A DNA stretch of 7,444 nt from JBGTKH01 sp041744735. GTDB taxonomy: Bacteria; Planctomycetota; Planctomycetia; Pirellulales; Pirellulaceae. The DNA is taken from positions 1 to 7,444 of the forward strand of contig JBGTKH010000246.1 of NCBI GenBank assembly GCA_041744735.1, read 5' to 3'. The notes under the pieces were generated by a model, which worked only from the letters and a program-made list of their open reading frames with translations, was not told where the DNA came from and did no database searches. Each line of letters starts with the position of its first letter. Positions within the stretch are counted from its first letter, which is position 1. Position numbers and translations under genes: made by a program. Below, in pieces: positions 5,838 through 7,444 of this stretch.

Positions 5838-6097
5838 ACGAACCCGAAAGCGATAATGTACAGCGGTCAAGAACCTTGGGACTCGTTAAGGTGCCCGAAG
5901 GATTGATTGAGCATGACCTGGCGGTCTCGGATCGTTACACGACGAGCTGCACGCGATTAATCCTTGGCGGTGCGGCGAGGCGCGTGCTAGCACGCCACGC
6001 AGCGAGAGCAGTGTTTCGCCGCTTGTCAAGTGCGTGTCGAGAAATGTTGGCCGAGATTCGCGGCGACGCGCGATACTTTCCGAAGTGCATTTGTTGA
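5834..6097 (+). CDS. Short hypothetical frame, perhaps the truncated start of an accessory protein
   Basis: An 87-residue frame whose start overlaps the hsdS stop (ATGA, 5834-5837). The first ~35 residues (ESDNVQRSRTLGLVKVPEGL then IEHDLAVSDRYTT) look like a real protein head. I have a weak recollection of similar heads on small membrane proteins that accompany type I systems. The remainder (LGGAARRVLARHAARAVFRR) is Arg/Ala-rich, lacks the membrane helix expected for such proteins, and overlaps a perfect palindrome at 5982-5995, so it is probably out-of-family sequence. Best reading: a genuine downstream operon gene broken after about residue 35-40. A spurious frame is the alternative. Confidence 0.4.
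   Translation: MNEPESDNVQRSRTLGLVKVPEGLIEHDLAVSDRYTTSCTRLILGGAARRVLARHAARAVFRRLSSACREMLAEIRGDARYFPKCIC
5982..5995. repeat. Perfect 14-base palindrome
   Basis: GCGTGCTAGCACGC equals its own reverse complement and lies in GC-rich sequence beyond the decayed island end. It has almost no loop and no T-run follows, so an intrinsic terminator is unlikely. It may be a member of an extragenic palindromic family or an imprint of a past insertion. Confidence 0.6.
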
Positions 6098-6119
6098 CGA
6101 CGCCGCAGAAGTTTATAAT
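6091..6119 (+). promoter_or_regulatory. Candidate sigma70-type promoter for the DUF2617-type gene
   Basis: TATAAT at 6114-6119 is a perfect -10 box. TTGTTG at 6091-6096 gives a 17-base spacer and matches the first half of the -35 consensus. The overlapping TTGACG at 6094-6099 is a better -35 box but with only a 14-base spacer. The start codon lies 65 bases downstream of the -10. This supports transcription of the right-hand gene independently of the defence operon. Confidence 0.5.
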
Positions 6120-6184
6120 GAGGTCATCGAAATCATTGCCGATCATTTTTCATCATCCCTCGATGACCACAAGGAACCACCGCC

Positions 6185-6724
6185 ATGCTGACCGTCAGAC
6201 CAAAAGTTGCGGAGTTGGCGTTTCAATTATATGGCCGATCGCTGCATCCGGAATTGTTCGAGATTCACAAGTCACGCACGATCGAGCGCGGCGGTTACGA
6301 AGCGAAAGTCGACATCACCAGCGCGGGGCACGTTGTGACGTGGCGCTACGAAGGACTGACGCTGACCGAAGTGGCCTGTTCGGCTCAGCACCCGCTGCCG
6401 CAGCGCCGGCGGATTCTGTCGTATCGGCTCAAGGGCGAACGCAGCGACCGCATCGAATGCCGCGGCGGCGTGACGTATCAGATGAGTTTTCAATTGGAGC
6501 CGGTCGAACCCGAAATCTTCTGGATGTTTCAGCAAGAATTGGCTCACGACGGGGACCGCCAAGGGTTGCTGCACACGTTCGACGCCAGCGGCCGCATGGC
6601 GCTGGGGGCGCTCAGCTACATCAACCTAGAAACACGCAACCGCAGCGTGCTGGTGCAGGCTTTTCACACGTTTCCGGACGACTACGCGATCGTCAAAAGC
6701 CAGTCGCTGTTCGAGCTGCCGTAG
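6185..6724 (+). CDS. DUF2617 family protein
   Basis: A 179-residue protein that I recognise by its opening (MLTVRPKVAELAFQLYGRSL then HPELFEIH) and middle (GGYEAKVDITSAGHVVTWRY, ERSDRIECRGGVTYQMSFQL) as DUF2617, a family of unknown function found in planctomycetes and some actinobacteria. No catalytic motif, signal peptide or membrane segment is evident; it is probably a soluble, beta-rich cytoplasmic protein of normal family length and undamaged. AAGGA at 6171-6175 sits 9 bases before the ATG, which fixes the start. It has its own candidate promoter and faces the hydrolase gene tail to tail, so it is likely core genome and marks the edge of the island. Confidence 0.85.
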   Translation: MLTVRPKVAELAFQLYGRSLHPELFEIHKSRTIERGGYEAKVDITSAGHVVTWRYEGLTLTEVACSAQHPLPQRRRILSYRLKGERSDRIECRGGVTYQMSFQLEPVEPEIFWMFQQELAHDGDRQGLLHTFDASGRMALGALSYINLETRNRSVLVQAFHTFPDDYAIVKSQSLFELP

Positions 6725-6740
6725 CCGTCGTCGTGCGAAA

Positions 6741-6825
6741 GTAGGACGGATTGCCAATCCGTCCGCTCTTAAACAGATGAACAAAACAAACAGCCGGGAA
6801 GGGACGGATTGGCAATCCGTCCTAC
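6741..6825. repeat. 24-base perfect inverted repeat with palindromic arms (extragenic palindrome)
   Basis: The arm at 6741-6764 and the arm at 6802-6825 are exact reverse complements over 24 bases, with a 37-base A-rich spacer. Each arm is itself nearly palindromic: GGACGGATT, a GC or CG centre, AATCCGTCC. The sequence can therefore form either one long hairpin or two small ones. Read on the minus strand the region gives RTDCQSV and DGLAIRPT, peptides I associate with a repeat family abundant in planctomycete genomes. It fills the gap between two convergent genes and could act as a bidirectional transcription barrier, but there is no clear T-run. The remaining bases, 6725-6740 and 6826-6864, show nothing else. 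Confidence 0.85.
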
Positions 6826-6864
6826 AATAACGCACGCGACTGGCGGAGATTTCGATGCGGCCAG

Positions 6865-7444
6865 TTATCCCAGAAGTTGCATGGAGCCGCGTATCGCCGC
6901 GTTGACCGGTTGCGGTTGTTCGAGCGGCGCCATGTGACCGGCGTCGGCGATTTCGATGAACTGAGCGCGCGGCATCGCGGCGGCGATGGTTCGCATTTCT
7001 TCGACGCGCGAGATAACGTCGTGCCGTCCACAGATCACCAGCGCCGGGACGTCGATCGAGGGCAGGGCCGCGGTCATGTCTTCGCGGCGCGCCATGCCGA
7101 CGAGTGCCGCCGCGATGCCGGCCGGGTTTGTCGACAGCATGACTCGCCGCGTGGCTTCGACAATCTCCGGCTGATTTTGCAGCGTCGTGTCGGCAAATAA
7201 CTTCGATTGCATCATATCCGCGACGATCTGTGAGCCTTCGGTCAGCACGCGCTCGGCGAGTTCATTTCGCGTTTGGGCCATTTCCGGCGAGTCGGCAATG
7301 GCCCGCGTGTCGCAGAGAATCAGGTTTTGAAGCCGGGACGCATGCCGCCGCCGGAATTGCCAGGCGCCATATCCGCCCATCGACAGGCCGCAAAATGTGA
7401 CCGGCTCGCTCACGTGGCGTACGTCGAGCAGCGCCGCCAGAGCG
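6865..7444 (-). CDS. Alpha/beta-hydrolase (partial, 5' end outside the window)
   Basis: The frame is open to the right edge. Reading in from the edge it gives ALAALLDVRHVSEPVTFCGL and SMGGYGAW, so the GTG at 7411-7413 is internal and the true start lies beyond 7444. The nucleophile elbow GLSMGG (Ser near 7381-7383) fits the GxSxG motif. GRHDVIS supplies the likely acid and DAGHMAPLEQP the histidine, giving a complete Ser-Asp-His triad in the usual order. The cap region lies between CDTRA and VPALVICGRHD. The resemblance is to the 3-oxoadipate enol-lactonase/general esterase group; the substrate cannot be assigned. It is convergent with the DUF2617-type gene across a palindromic repeat and unrelated to the defence genes. 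Confidence 0.88.
   Translation of the reverse strand, partial: ALAALLDVRHVSEPVTFCGLSMGGYGAWQFRRRHASRLQNLILCDTRAIADSPEMAQTRNELAERVLTEGSQIVADMMQSKLFADTTLQNQPEIVEATRRVMLSTNPAGIAAALVGMARREDMTAALPSIDVPALVICGRHDVISRVEEMRTIAAAMPRAQFIEIADAGHMAPLEQPQPVNAAIRGSMQLLG

Noticed and set aside
5982..5995. Intrinsic terminator at the end of the defence operon
   Set aside because: The palindrome has no usable loop and no downstream T-run.
6034..6744. 236-residue frame overlapping the DUF2617-type gene on the same strand
   Set aside because: It is an out-of-frame reading of a well-recognised gene and is Arg-rich with no domain features.
1..7444. CRISPR array, tRNA or rRNA gene, insertion sequence, integrase
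   Set aside because: No regularly spaced repeats, no cloverleaf-like segments and no transposase or integrase motifs were found; the only repeats are the hsdM tail pair and the extragenic palindromes.

Overview
The window looks like a chromosomal defence island in a GC-rich bacterium, most likely a planctomycete of the Pirellulales type. The taxonomic guess rests on three things: a DUF2617-type gene, an extragenic palindrome whose translation on one strand reads like the RTDCQSV/DGLAIRPT peptides littering planctomycete annotations, and the overall look of the proteins. It is a guess from recall, not a database result.

Bases 29 to about 5837 are a type I restriction-modification (hsdRMS) operon, all on the + strand, in which none of the three subunits is intact. 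HsdR survives as 147 residues: its N-terminal PD-(D/E)xK nuclease motif is joined to a piece of the helicase domain, with the Walker A region missing. A complete 701-residue DUF262/DUF1524 protein (GmrSD-like, type IV restriction family) follows and sits where the rest of hsdR and the first half of hsdM should be. HsdM resumes exactly at its NPPF catalytic motif. Next come a zeta-toxin-like kinase and a 62-residue basic protein (putative toxin-antitoxin pair), bracketed by two diverged copies of the hsdM 3' end. Two overlapping genes of unknown family follow; the second is fused in frame to a headless hsdS. That hsdS lacks its central conserved region and carries a further one-base frameshift, so no type I specificity subunit can be made as written.

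Six start/stop overlaps of the ATGA or GTGA type link successive reading frames, so the locus still looks like one translationally coupled operon even though the type I enzyme is dead. The parts that look functional are the DUF262/DUF1524 nuclease, the zeta/small-protein pair and the first unknown gene. The most economical story is that a once active type I system collected accessory defence and stabilising genes, then lost its core by deletions and recombination. Misassembly of related strains in a metagenome would mimic this and should be excluded.

From about 5838 the island fades into a short doubtful reading frame and palindromic sequence. The right part is housekeeping-like: a DUF2617-type gene with its own promoter, then a 24-base perfect inverted repeat with palindromic arms, then a convergent alpha/beta-hydrolase gene that runs off the right edge.
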